Shown here one piece after another: positions 31,513-42,985 of a stretch of DNA of 49,474 bases. How positions within the stretch are numbered: position 1 is the stretch's first letter; each line of letters starts with the position of its first letter. The DNA is from Arachnopeziza araneosa (Eukaryota; Ascomycota; Leotiomycetes; Helotiales; Arachnopezizaceae). The notes under the pieces were generated by a model. The model ran no database searches. It saw only the letters and a list, made by a program, of their open reading frames with translations, and had not been told where the DNA came from. A program made the translations under genes and the position numbers. The DNA lies in contig QYAI01000231.1 of NCBI GenBank assembly GCA_003988855.1, forward strand, positions 1 to 49,474, read 5' to 3'.

Positions 31513-33906
31513 ATGCCATCCCAATTCTTGTGGGCTCTCGGGCTTCTTTTTTGTGTGCAGTTGAGTATGGCACAGTCGTTCAACCTCTACCCGAATGGTC
31601 TTGATCCAGTAAAGTTGAGCTCAGCCCTCAATATCTCGACTGATTGCCTAGCAGCCTTGTAAGTATTCATTTCTTGGTCAAAATCTCGATGAAAAAAAAT
31701 TGACTTGTTAATGAATACAGGAATCAAACTATTGACGAGTGTGACCAGACGCTCTTTCAAATGGCTAGCAACTTCGACAACTACTGGTGGCAAGATGACA
31801 ATGTTACCGCTCTTTGCTCGGGGAATTGTTCTCAGAATGCAGAAGCATGGAGCGACGCCCTTTCAGATCCTTGCTATCAGGAGTTTGTTTCGGCGTATGG
31901 GAAATCTGTACCAGTGTCTTATGTAGCCCTCCGATACACGGATGGCCTTCAGATAGTTTGTTTGCCTTCGTGGTAAGTTGCAGTTGAGTGACTCAGAAAA
32001 TATTACATCTGGATTAATACGAATATCAGGGCGGAAGAAAATCCCGCGCATCCTTGGTGCCTCACCGAGTCTCAAGAATGGGTAGGTTCTGACATTGTGC
32101 GAGCCGACTGCAGCGTCAATCCATCCGACCCTACATGCGGTGGTAATTCGTCTGCCATACCTTCCGAGAACATGCGCTTAGCAAACTTGTACAACGATAC
32201 CGTCGTAAGAATCACAAAACTCTTTGCCAAAATCCAACTAACTATCGATGGCTAGTTATGTGATGACTGTTTTGTGTGGAACCTCTACTACCGCGTAACG
32301 TCCGTCTTCTTGGCCGATTCTGACCATTCGGATTTTTTGGTTGGCCAACTCCAAGACATTGAAGATATTTGTAGTACTCAATTACCGCCGGTGACCATAA
32401 GAAATCTTGCCCCTTATAATCCAGCTCCAATTACGGTCACAACAACGACAACAGCACCTTCGACTACTACGACCTGTGCAGGGCAGATCGTAAGTAGTGG
32501 TTCTAGCTGTAATAGCCTATCAACCAAATATGGCATCGCCACTGGCGACTTGCAAACGCTATCTAAGAATTCGGCGTGTCAAATAACAACAGCTGTTTGT
32601 TTCCCAGCGACTTGTGCTGTGCAACTGGTGACAAGTGGTCAAACATGTAATACCATTGCTACTACCCTCAACATCACAACCGTGCAATTTCTCAGCTGGA
32701 ATCGAAATGTTATAGGGTTATGTGACAGTTTGATGACAGGGCAGTATGTGTGTGGAAGGTAAATATCTTTAAAACACTACCTGCGGCCAGAAGAAATGAC
32801 TAATCGAGAATCAAAGCGCACCTGGCACAAACACAACCTACTCTCTCCCGCCACCGCCCTTAGGAACCGGTGCTGATGCAGGCAATCAGCAGCGGGGAGG
32901 AGCTGGGGGCGTTGTGACCCCTACAACAACAGCCACAAGCCTAGGAAACTCGGTATCAGGAGGTACAGCTCCATCCCCAACCCAAGACGGACTTACCAAT
33001 AGCTGTAACAACTATGCCATAGCAAAATCCGGGGACGACTGTGTTGATTTTGCCAAAAGTCACAACATCGCCCCAGCACAACTCTACGCTTGGAATCCCG
33101 TGCTGGGTCTCAACGGCGCAAACTGTTCCACCAACCTCTGGGCCAGCGAGTATTACTGTGTCGGAGTATGGGCAACAGGCACAGCACCAATAGCAGCTCC
33201 AGGGCCGACACAGGCTGGCATTGTAGCCAGTTGCAACAAATACGCCATGGCTATTTCTGGAGATAACTGTGGCGTCTTTGCTTCACGGAACAGCATCTCT
33301 AATGCTCAGCTCTACGCATGGAACGGAGTTCTGGGCACCACGGGGCAGAACTGCGGGACATCGCTCTGGGCTCAGGAATATTACTGCGTGGGCGTCGCCG
33401 CAGGTGCGCCTCCAGCCACCACGACCAGCCCCAGTCCAACGTCCCCAATAACAGCTCCCGGCCCTACACAGACGGGCATCGTCAGGAATTGCATCACGTT
33501 CGCTATGGCCATATCTGGAGACACATGTGATGCGTTGGCGAAAAGAAACGGCATCTCGGATGCTAATCTCTTCGCATGGAACGCCGTTCTTGGCAGCAGT
33601 GGGCAGAACTGTGCGTCGTCTTTGTGGGCTCAGGAATGGTACTGTGTCGGCGTTTCAGGGAGTGCAGCGCCTACTACCTCAAAAACTGTCGTCTCGGCTC
33701 CTGGACCAACCCAGGCGGGTATTGTGGCGAATTGTAACAAGTATGGCGAGGCTATTTCGGGAGACACATGCGATGCGTTTGCGCAGAGGAACGGTATTAC
33801 GGATGCTAATCTTTATGCTTGGAATGCAGTCTTAGGGACTAATGGAGCGAATTGTGCTTCGTCGTTGTGGGCGCAAGAGTATTACTGTATTGGCGTCAGT
33901 TCGTAG
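31513..33906 (+). CDS. Secreted multi-LysM protein
   Basis: Exons 31513-31658, 31721-31972, 32030-32204, 32256-32758 and 32817-33906, all GT-AG with consistent phases, give 721 aa. A signal peptide (MPSQFLWALGLLFCVQLSMAQS) precedes a ~190-residue N-terminal domain with regularly spaced Cys (CSGNCSQNA, LCDDCFVWNLYY) common in large fungal LysM proteins. Two divergent LysM motifs lie near residues 265-310 and 313-358 (TSGQTCNTIATTLNITTVQF). Four near-identical LysM modules follow from about 417, 492, 577 and 657, each with SGD(D/N/T)C, an AWN block, LWA and YYC/WYC, joined by Thr/Pro/Ala linkers. LysM binds chitin; in the family such proteins shield hyphae or sequester chitin fragments, and those paired with subgroup C chitinases may protect the producer. 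This pairing role is inferred. Confidence 0.93.
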
Positions 33907-34179
33907 GAAATTTTTGTGCGTATATAAACTAAATCGATTGATATTCCAGTGTTTTCGGTCCTCTGAATTTGTGACAGAGTCAAAATGGTACTGAATCTTT
34001 GACAATAGAGTTATGGGCATAGTAAATACGCTCTTGGGAAAGAAAGACTTGTTTTTTAGGGGAATATAAATCTTGTTGTTACAACAAACTCTACGCAAAC
34101 ATACACTTAAAACAAATTCATCACACACGTGTTAACGCCAGAAACTTTCCACGCTCCAACGCTATGCTATAAATCACGA

Positions 34180-36643
34180 TTATTGGAATTTCTTCTCGGC
34201 ATTAGCCTCTCGAATCAGGGCCTTGCCCCTTTCCAACCACTCTTGGAATCCCTGAATGCTGTTGACAGTAGGAAAATCATCAAACACGCTGGAAGAATCC
34301 GGATAGCTACTCCACTCACCGCTCATTTCCTCTGCCATCCAGCTGCCAATCCGGCTCTTCAAAGTAAAGTAGTAGAAATACAGGACGCGACAGAGCTGCT
34401 CCACACGTGACACGAATCGATCTCGGAAAATATCGTCGTTGTTGGAGCCGTCGCCGAGCAATTGCCACCACGACATGCGCCAGCGCAGGGTGAGGAGGAT
34501 CTTTCCTAGTTTGACCGTGGCGGCTTTCCGGGACGAGCAGGAGCTGCTCGAGGCGTGCATCTTGTTGATCTCCGCTTGGAGAGATGCGTAACCGTCGAGC
34601 TCTAGCTTGCGGCAGACAATTCGGGAGATTTGAGCGGCGATGAGGATGTCTCTTCTGTCATCCTCATCTTCAGGATCAAGAGGTCGCTCTTCCGCGTTGT
34701 TTTCATGCGGAATGATGGAATAGGTGGCGCGACTGGGCATATTATTCCATTGGGAGAGAAGAAGCTGGAGCTGTCATTATCGGATCTCAAAGTTTCATTT
34801 TGGACTTACAGTTTTGTTATTCTTGGGATCGCAATCCGATACACATTGAAACCATGACTTGGTACGCACCAATGTTTCATCGATGAAAATTCGTAGACTG
34901 TTGGTCTTGCCAGAGGAGCAGTTTTGTTGGAGGTCGCGCAAGAAATCATAACATCCGTTCAGATCGAGAATGTACAAGGAACCCGAGGCCTGTCGAGCGC
35001 GGATGTTGAATCGGTTCCGACGAATGTCTAGCATATGGAGAAGGTGAGGCAAGTCAAAGCTTTCTGGTAAGGTCATCTTGATTCGACGGCTCTCATCAAG
35101 GGTAAAATGGTTGATATTACGTTGCGCTATGTCGGAGTCAATTGACTTATTCAATAGAAATCAAGAATAGACTCACATATGTAGTTGCAAGTTCCAGACT
35201 TGACAATATCCGAAAAACTTGCTTTGATACACGGAGTACTCTGGGGAGAATTATTTCCCAACTGAAGACACCTTTGGCATGGATTATGACCGTCACACTA
35301 AACCATCAGAATAACTCAGATTGTGTAGATGCTAACTCACCGATATTCTTGCCACACGGCATCGCAAACAAGTGGTGCCTTGTCTTCTTTTATCCAAAGC
35401 TGATTTTCGTCTATCGGATGGCAATGGACCTCGCTCCCGTTTCTGACCTCTTATCCGAGGTAAAGGTGGCGATTTAATGTTTCCTAAACCATCTTCGCGA
35501 ATGAAACAATCGAAGATAGCCTCTTGACACTCCAGATCGTTCTTCGAGGGAGGTATCCTGCAATCTTTAGGTGATATCGAATAAGGATCCGAGGTACTTG
35601 GGTTTGATGGCATGCCAGATGATTGTTGAGGGAATATTTGGCTGGCCGCTTCCTCCTCAAGAAAATTCCAAGTTCGTGTACTTATTGCACGGGCGTCCTT
35701 GATTGAATGCAACGAACTCTCTTGTCCAATATTGGAACTGAAAGTATCGGCAGCGGAGTTCTGCCATTCAGCGTACTGCAGAGCGGTAGCGAAGTTCCCA
35801 AGGTCCAACGATCCAATCGCAGATCCCCATTCAGCATTCAGATCGCATGAGTGGTTGTCTGCCACGTGATCTGCCTGATGCACTGGTTCTCCCGGCATCA
35901 GAGCCTGGCTTGGGTCACTTGCGAAATCAAACAAGTCTGAATCTGTTGTGTGAGGGATTCCCGGCCAGTAAGAAGCCCCGAATATTGCTGTAAGTTCATC
36001 GGGATTGTCGAAAATTGGCAGCTCTGCCAAAATGCTCGAGTCAAAACTAGCATCCTGTTCGGCGGGAAAAGTATTTTCGCTAAGGGAGTCGGTATTGAAT
36101 GACGTCCAGGAATAGTTGCCAGATTGAAATGTCCTCGAAGAAGATTGGTCAATTGCTGAAGAATAAGAGGGTGCTGAGAATGTAGGGGTTTGAGAAGGAT
36201 AATGACTGTGGAAATCCTGATAGATTGGATACAGCTGACCTGGACTCGAGACCCCTCCTGGATCCTGCGGGGTATTTTGGAGACTTGACTGGTAACCAAA
36301 AGAGTATTTTGGCGTGTGGAATAGAGGAGGCAAGGAACGAGGTTGGGTTAAAAAGGGGGTGGAAGCGAAATCTGGAAATCCTAGGTCACTTTTGGGTATC
36401 TCCAGGTCACTTGAGAGAGACAAACTTTTAGCGATGTTTGACAAGGCTAAAGTGTTTGGCCACTTACTCCAATCCAAACAAGTCAATAAACTCATCCTCC
36501 GAAGGAATTATGTCGCGTGCACCGAGGCCATTCAGTGGGTCCACGTTTCCGTAGTCTTCCAGGGATTGATCTGCACAAGGATGCAGCTGGTGTCTGGTGG
36601 CATGTCGCGGTCGCGGAATCGGAATATTATGTGCAGCTTGCAT
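34180..36643 (-). CDS. Zn2Cys6 transcription factor with an apparent 2-bp frame break
   Basis: Exons, high to low: 36643-36468, 36409-35341, 35297-35177, 35126-34810, and 34772 downward. The protein has a low-complexity acidic N-terminus and a central zinc cluster with Cys at about 406, 409, 416, 422, 425 and 438; an intron falls just before Cys416. A conserved block follows (NYISQRNINHFTLD, FNIRARQASGSLYILDLNGCYDFL). The last exon reads LQLLLSQWNN and then leaves frame: two extra bases in a TA run (34739-34746) separate it from the MPSRATYSIIPHE...ISRIVCRKLELDGYASL frame, which stays open to 34180. Unbroken, the protein would be ~758 aa; as sequenced, it would end near 34602 after about 617 residues. 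No splice choice repairs it well. It is likely a nuclear regulator with unknown targets. Confidence 0.75.
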
Positions 36644-37135
36644 GATGTCCACGACTGCAGTGTGGGTACTTTGAGGATTTGAGAAGGGGCGATTTTTGTT
36701 GAGAGTATACTTGTGTCAATAAGATTCAGATCCGTTTGTCATGAAGGTTCAACCGTCTTTTCACAGTGGGATATTCCCATTTTCAAATAGCACCTTCGTG
36801 GGGAACGAGGCTGCCAGTAGGGATATCAGCGGCATAGTCGGACCAATCCTAATGAGTAAATTGAGAACAGGGCGACACTACAACCGATCATGCAAGCCCT
36901 CATGCAAGAGGTGAAGCGAAAACGGCTTAGCGCCAGCAAGAGGTGATCTCTTTTAGGACAAGGCCGACTTCTCTTGCATAATAGTGTCACGAAAGATCTC
37001 ATTTCTCACTTCTACCTCTTGCTTCAAGAAGCCACTATCAACCCCGAACATAAGTCACATCCAAAATCTGGCAACTCGGTCAGAAGGCACGGGACAGCCA
37101 CGGCAGTCGGAAGTCGGCGCATCAAAGACATCAAG
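36644..37135. promoter_or_regulatory. Divergent promoter of regulator and SurE-type genes
   Basis: 492 bp between the regulator start (minus) and the SurE-type start (plus). No convincing motif was identified. Confidence 0.45.
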
Positions 37136-38082
37136 ATGCACATCTTAGTACGTCGGCCCTCATGGCATAATAAACGAGGATTTCTCTAAGAACATTAGGT
37201 TGTGAACGATGATGGCCCGCCCAATGAGACCTGCTCCCCTTACATTGTCCCGTTTGTGCGAGCCCTGCGGCAACTACGATTTATGGTCACCGTGGTTATA
37301 CCTAGTACGCCGCAATCGTGGATCAGCAAGGCGCACCTGGTTGGCAAGTCCTTGAAAGCTACGAGGCTCCTACCCAGTCCCCTTTCAACAGACAAAGATG
37401 TGGAATGGACCGTGATAGATGGCACACCAGCCAGCTGTACTCAGATTGGACTATATCACTTGACTTCAAACGTAGACTTGGTGGTTTCAGGACCAAACTG
37501 GGGTCGAAATGTCACGACGCTTTACAACCTTGCCAGTGGAACGGTCGGAGGGGCAATGGAAGCGGCACAGTGTGGCAAGAAAGCGATAGCCCTGTCGTTT
37601 GCTAGTAAGGAACATCAGCCAAGTGAGATCATCGAGGCAGCTTGCCGAGTCTCAGCAGAAATCGTTTTGCATTTAGCAACAAACTGGTCTAAGGATGTGG
37701 AGGTGTACGCTGTTAATGTCCCAATGATTCCCAATGTTGATAAAAATGCTGTGGTTTACACCACTTCATTGCCATGCTCATGGACCCAGAGTAGCCTTTT
37801 CCAAGAACAAAAAGGTGATCTAGACGAAAACTCGGACCAAAAAGTTCGAGAGTTTAAGTGGCGGCCACAACTGAAAGATGTGGAGAGAGCAATATCTCAA
37901 GCTGAAGCTGGGACCGATGGTTGGGCTTTGATTGAAGGATATATAAGGTATGACTAGATTCTCTGAGTGTGAACTAAGCATCTAATTTTGATGATAGCGT
38001 GACACCCATGAGAGCAACCTTCGGGTCGGTAGAAACCTTGAAAGGGAAGATATTTGATAAGAATTTCAACCACAGCACTTAA
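37136..38082 (+). CDS. SurE-type phosphatase (Pby1-like N-domain)
   Basis: Exons 37136-37147, 37199-37947 and 37998-38082 give 281 aa. The first coding exon holds only MHIL; splicing joins it to VVNDDGPP, making the SurE start MHILVVNDDGPP with metal ligands at Asp8/Asp9. Later blocks IDGTPASCTQIGLYHL, DLVVSGPNWGRNVTT and SGTVGGAMEAAQCGKKAIAL are typical. The third exon adds the conserved SVTPMRATFG ending. SurE enzymes are metal-dependent nucleotidases/acid phosphatases; in budding yeast the domain is fused to a tubulin-tyrosine-ligase-like domain in Pby1. That second domain is absent here, so this is a stand-alone SurE protein. The ATG is chosen because it restores the family start exactly. 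No signal peptide. Confidence 0.9.
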
Positions 38083-40031
38083 AATCATGATTTGTGGCGA
38101 TGCATTATTGCGGAGGTTACACGAAGAATAGACATAAATCGTTGATTTAATAACAATTAATAATCATGCTTTCACATGCGCTCGCGTTTTAAGATATTAG
38201 CGAAAAGTTATTCTTCCTCACAAGAAAGAAAGGCCAAGATTCAGAGAGAAGCGTGCTAGGAATGAATCCCGAAAGCACTAAAATAAGCTACATCTTGAGA
38301 ATTGCGACAAAGAGAGAGTCATAACAAGAAAATAACAAAGTAGGCCGTAATATTCGATGATGATGGAGTCGTGATCTGATCGCGTCTCGCGTCTTTTTGC
38401 TGGAAGCTTATCATAAAAATGATGTCATTTGAATATTTAGTATCGCTAGGGGATGCAATAATTCGTAGCACGTTTCTAGATTTTAAATTATCAAATAAAT
38501 ATCTACTCCACATATATGTAAGATTTTAAAGTGCGAAATCATTGTGGATATTACATTGTTAACGACTCTCTCCTCGGATTTGTTTTCAACGTCAAACTCA
38601 ACATGAGACAATTAAAATTGTTTTTAATACTGAGCTATGAAGTAGTGCAACACCTAGTGGTATGTAATACAAATGAGAGTTGATAAGACAGGTGGTATCG
38701 ATGGAGCAGGGTGGACTCTTAAACGATTGTAATCATCGACATTGTTGCATCGAGCTGCTTGTTACTGTAATCCTTTCCATCACTGCTGTGTGGTAATGCT
38801 AATAGAGCCTCTCGGTCGTTTTCTCACTCTAATAACGGTTTAGAGATAGGGTTAACTTGAAACCTTAAAAGCCTCCGAGGTGCTTGAAAAATATTAACTA
38901 TGGCGTCTTACCTATCCACAACCTTCAGAATATATCTTCTATATTTGTTGGTCGATATTTCTTTCGCACGCGTCTTCAAATCACGATAGCCTCTGTGGAA
39001 CGGCTTATCATCTAGATTCGAAGTACTGGTTGATGAACTCTTCTCAGTGATTCACTTTCTACAATCGGCCCAAAGCCAATAGGCCTTGGCTCCCCTTCGA
39101 GCTCGTTGCTGATTTGGGGGGCGAGAGAATAAAATGAATAAAATGAGACACGGATGAAGAAGACTCGGAGTTAACGGAGGTGCCATAGGTAGTACCGTTA
39201 GCATGTTCACCTAGCCTGTTGGGAATGAAGGCATAGAAATAGCGGCATCCTTCGATCGTGGAACGAGATTATTGCTGAGTTGTTGCGCAGAGCCTGTCAG
39301 AATTTAACAAGAATACCAATAGGAAAGCCAAATCTTACCAGAAAACAGTCCTTTTCACTGGCTTAATTGTCTCGCTTGTTGGGACTGGTTGGAATCGGCG
39401 GGAAAGCTGTATTAGCGGTATGATCGATCCATTCATATCTATTGAATATGGTTTAAAAATAGACAAAAGCTACAGCTGCGACAAATTAAAACTGAACACA
39501 TCCTGAGTCACCACTAATCAAGCGGTTTTGCATTCTCCAATCTGATCACGTGCACATAAGCCCAACTCACATGCAAATTGAGTAAAAATCAGGTGAGAAT
39601 TAGCATGATGGAACATGTAATGAGATGATTGATTCGAGGCTTGATTTTGGAAAGACAACGTTCTTTGGACGCGGGGAAGCAAGCCGAGTGACGCGATCGG
39701 ATGAGTCGTTGGCTATCTGCATGCAGATAACCGAATATCATCAGCTTCAGTGATACGTGGATACCAACAATCCAATCGCTGCCACACTTGTACGTTGCCT
39801 GTCGTACAATATGGGACAAATCAGTAGATAAGTGTAGTGGGAAAAGATAAGCGACTACACTATTTGTAGATTACTTGTTCAAGCTTTTTTCAAAATGTGT
39901 GCACTACCCATACTTATCATCAAAGTTAAACTTCTCTTATTCATTTTCTGACTTTGTTTCAAAGCTAGACGGTACTTCAGATCAAAATCGGAATTTAATC
40001 TCATCCAATACTCCTACCTGCATACCTTGAG
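38083..40031. other. 1.9-kb AT-rich intergenic region
   Basis: No gene, RNA or transposon could be recognised on either strand. Open frames are short and without family resemblance. The last ~150 bp are pyrimidine-rich and probably the promoter of the next gene. Confidence 0.5.
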
Positions 40032-42682
40032 ATGGCATTCTTAGATTTCAGAGCTCAGCTGCTTGGTCAGTTACTTCCCCTTCCCTTTTGTTGTCTCCTC
40101 TTTTTCTTTTTTATGATGCTGAAAACAAGCAACTAGCAAACATTCACTTCCTCTACGGCCATGATACTTCCATCTTAACGTTTAACTACGGATCTGGTTG
40201 CCAAGCAGTGGCTGCAAGACACGACTCCTCCACAAAGTTATGGACGAAACTCCTACATTCCGTTTATGTTGGACACTCGAGAGATAAGGCAATGAAGAGC
40301 CTATTGTGCGAGTCGGAAACAGAAATTGCGAAGACGTGGATAGATAACGGGGTTGGTGTTCCATTTTTGGGGGAGCAGGACGTGGTGGAAATAGGCCTGC
40401 AGAGGAGACGTGACCAAGGAGAGAAATTGATTTGGAATGACAATGATAGTGGAAATGGGAGTGGTGAAGGCTCTGATCATTCGGGATTTGATTTTTTGAC
40501 TACTCCGCAAGACAGTGTAGGTGAAAGAGAGGAGGGTTTTGAAGAAGTGGCAGTCGACAACCATTATCTCGTGGAAGAGGAAATGGAGGATGCGTCTATC
40601 TGCGAGCCCACCGCCCTTAAGTACTATCATGAGAAGATCAAGGAAGTTGCTCCAGTCTATCTTGATCCATGGGCTTTTTGGGGAGCTGAAAGAAGGTCAA
40701 CTGCAGATATCGTGGCCACTGCAAGAAAGATGATTACAGGAGTGAATGAGTCGCCATCAGCATTTGTGGAAAAGCTTCAAGATGTGTTTGAGATTGGCCT
40801 CGGATCTCTTTCTAACAACAATAAGAAGATTAAGGAAAGGAAAAGAAAGAGAAAGGGGGAGAGAAAGGGGGTAGAGGCGGTCATGGAGCCTTTTGAAGAC
40901 CTCATTGATGAAACTATCGATCAGCAACTGATCACTGAAGTTCTCCGAGAGTTTTTCCCGGAATATCTGGTTGTTGAAGAATCGCCACACGATGTTGAGC
41001 CTCTACCTGACATTAAAGCTTCAAGTGGGATTTTCAACGCCAATGAATCGCAAATCCAACCTGCCGCCGACAACTTTGGGTATGAATCTGTCAGAGAACT
41101 TTTGTTGGATGGTCCTATCCCGTCAGAGCAACCAGTATTGGAAACCAGCCCACAACTTCTTTTCAATGCGCGCAATGAAACTATGTTTGCTAAGGACTTG
41201 GATGGAGGAGGGAGTAGCACCTACTCTGATGACTCGGGATTTGAGATTCTTGATACCCTACGAGAGAGTCCACCACATTTACACTTTGCTCGAAACATTT
41301 CTCGCTCAGATCCTGGGAAATATCCTTCCCTTAACATGATCCGTTCCGCCAATGACGAGGTGGGGGATGGGTCTGGCTCTGGCAAAATTGGGCCTATCGA
41401 TGAGCTATATGAGCAGTTAATCGCCAATCCTGATCCTGATCTTGAGGTTCCTAAAAGTGATAAACTTATCGATGTAGTTCATGAATTTTATCCTGATGTC
41501 ATGGAAATCTATGCTAGGCCTACTTCTATGCCGCAGAGGGAGGATGTTCTCGCCTCTCATGATCTATGGGCATTTTGGGGAATCTCAATGCCCGAAAAGA
41601 GAACAATTCTTGAAGAAGTCCAAGTTTCAGAATCGGGAGCAGAGTCGGTAGCGTTTGTGACCGAACCTGAGATCATTCCTTTGGTTATTGTTGCGACGGA
41701 CAGCTCGAATGAGAAATTGCTTGCAGTAGAACACCCGATGTCCCAGCTCGAGTCAACTCTACCTCAACTTGAACTTGAGGAACTTGTTAACCTTGGGTTG
41801 ACATCGACGAAAAAACTGGCGAAGAAGTGCAGGACGAAGAAGAAAGGAAAGAAGTGGACCACTGAAGAATCTCCATCTCCAGAACCGCTTCACCCTGAGC
41901 CGGAGCCAGAGCCAGAGGTTGAAACTGCCAAGAAAGGTAAAAATAGAGATAAGAAGGGGAGGGGGAAGGGAACGAAGGAAAAGAGAGAATCGGAAGTTCC
42001 CAAAAGTTTGACGGAAGATTGTTTGGCCATTGTGGACAGTCCACTCGCCGTGGAGCCGTCATCTGTTACAGAATATCCAACCGCTGATGAAGCCCCAGTC
42101 ATCGGATCGATATTTAACTGCACTTGGATTCCTTCGCTACCTGCTTCCTGGATGAAAAGTGAATCGTCCCTTCAAGAAACTACCGTCATCAAAGAATCAG
42201 GTTCTAAAATTACCGCGAAACACACTGACCACGAAGCTATCAACGGATCTACATCAAATAGCCCTATCCCATCAGAAGAGTCAGTCTGGGAAGCAAAAAA
42301 AGTACGACCAGAGGCCAGAGGCCTATCACTCAACAAACCCGCACTTCTCCCGCCCACGATTCGTGACGTCTCGCAACCAATCAAGCAGGGACACGCTATT
42401 GTTCTCAACATCGTGTACACGGACCATACAGGGACACAAGATCTAGGAACAATAGTAACCCTCCCAGCCAACACACGCAAAGGCATCTTCTTGGCTACGA
42501 ATTCATACATGGACAGGAAAGTTGGTCCCAGCCCGCGAAAACTGGAGATAAAGTATGGTCTGGGCAAGAACGGATGCCTGGATCTGGAGGGTGTGGAGGA
42601 GGATCTGTGGCCTGAGTACTTGGAGTATTTCTGCTCCTGCACGACATTTCCGGAGTTGGGTGTTGAGGCTGTGGCTGATTAA
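40032..42682 (+). CDS. Unknown 859-aa acidic protein with internal repeats
   Basis: Two exons, 40032-40065 and 40137-42682. The split (G|CA) gives MAFLDFRAQLLANIHFLYG; the donor GTCAGT is non-ideal but GT-AG. The protein is rich in Glu/Asp with Lys-rich patches (KKIKERKRKRKGERKG; KKGKNRDKKGRGKG) that could be nuclear-localisation signals, and a Pro-Glu run (HPEPEPEPEVE). A module recurs: a helix ending in a hydrophobic (F/Y)P(E/D) turn, then an invariant WAFWG (LDPWAFWGAERR; HDLWAFWGISMPEK). The last ~90 residues (IVLNIVYTDHTGTQDLGTI, GIFLATNSYMD, WPEYLEYFCSC) look like a compact folded domain. No known family was recognised, and there is no signal peptide. Confidence 0.8.
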
Positions 42683-42985
42683 AATTTTCTTTCGGTTTAG
42701 AAAGGGGGGTTTTTTTTCCATTGGATGAAATTGATAGTGTTTTCAAGTCAGTTTGTAATACTGGGGAGACTGCTGTCTCCGTTTTCTACTTTATTTCCTT
42801 TGGGTCTGGGTTTTCTCAATTAGTCTAGAAAGGCATACGTCAAACATCAGGAGGTATACTGAAAATTCCTTTAGAGTCAAACTGAATATTTGATTCGTCA
42901 ATATCGAAGGTCAATGAAGTTGTAAACTCGACTCGATTACATTTAATGACCTAAATTCAACTTGACTAAATATTCATTTGATCCT
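42683..42985. other. Convergent intergenic region
   Basis: About 300 bp between the stop codons of two convergent genes. It holds their 3' untranslated regions; nothing else was seen. Confidence 0.5.

Noticed and set aside
39589..39819. 76-codon minus-strand frame in the 1.9-kb gap
   Set aside because: No motif, no splice partner and ordinary for AT-rich intergenic DNA.
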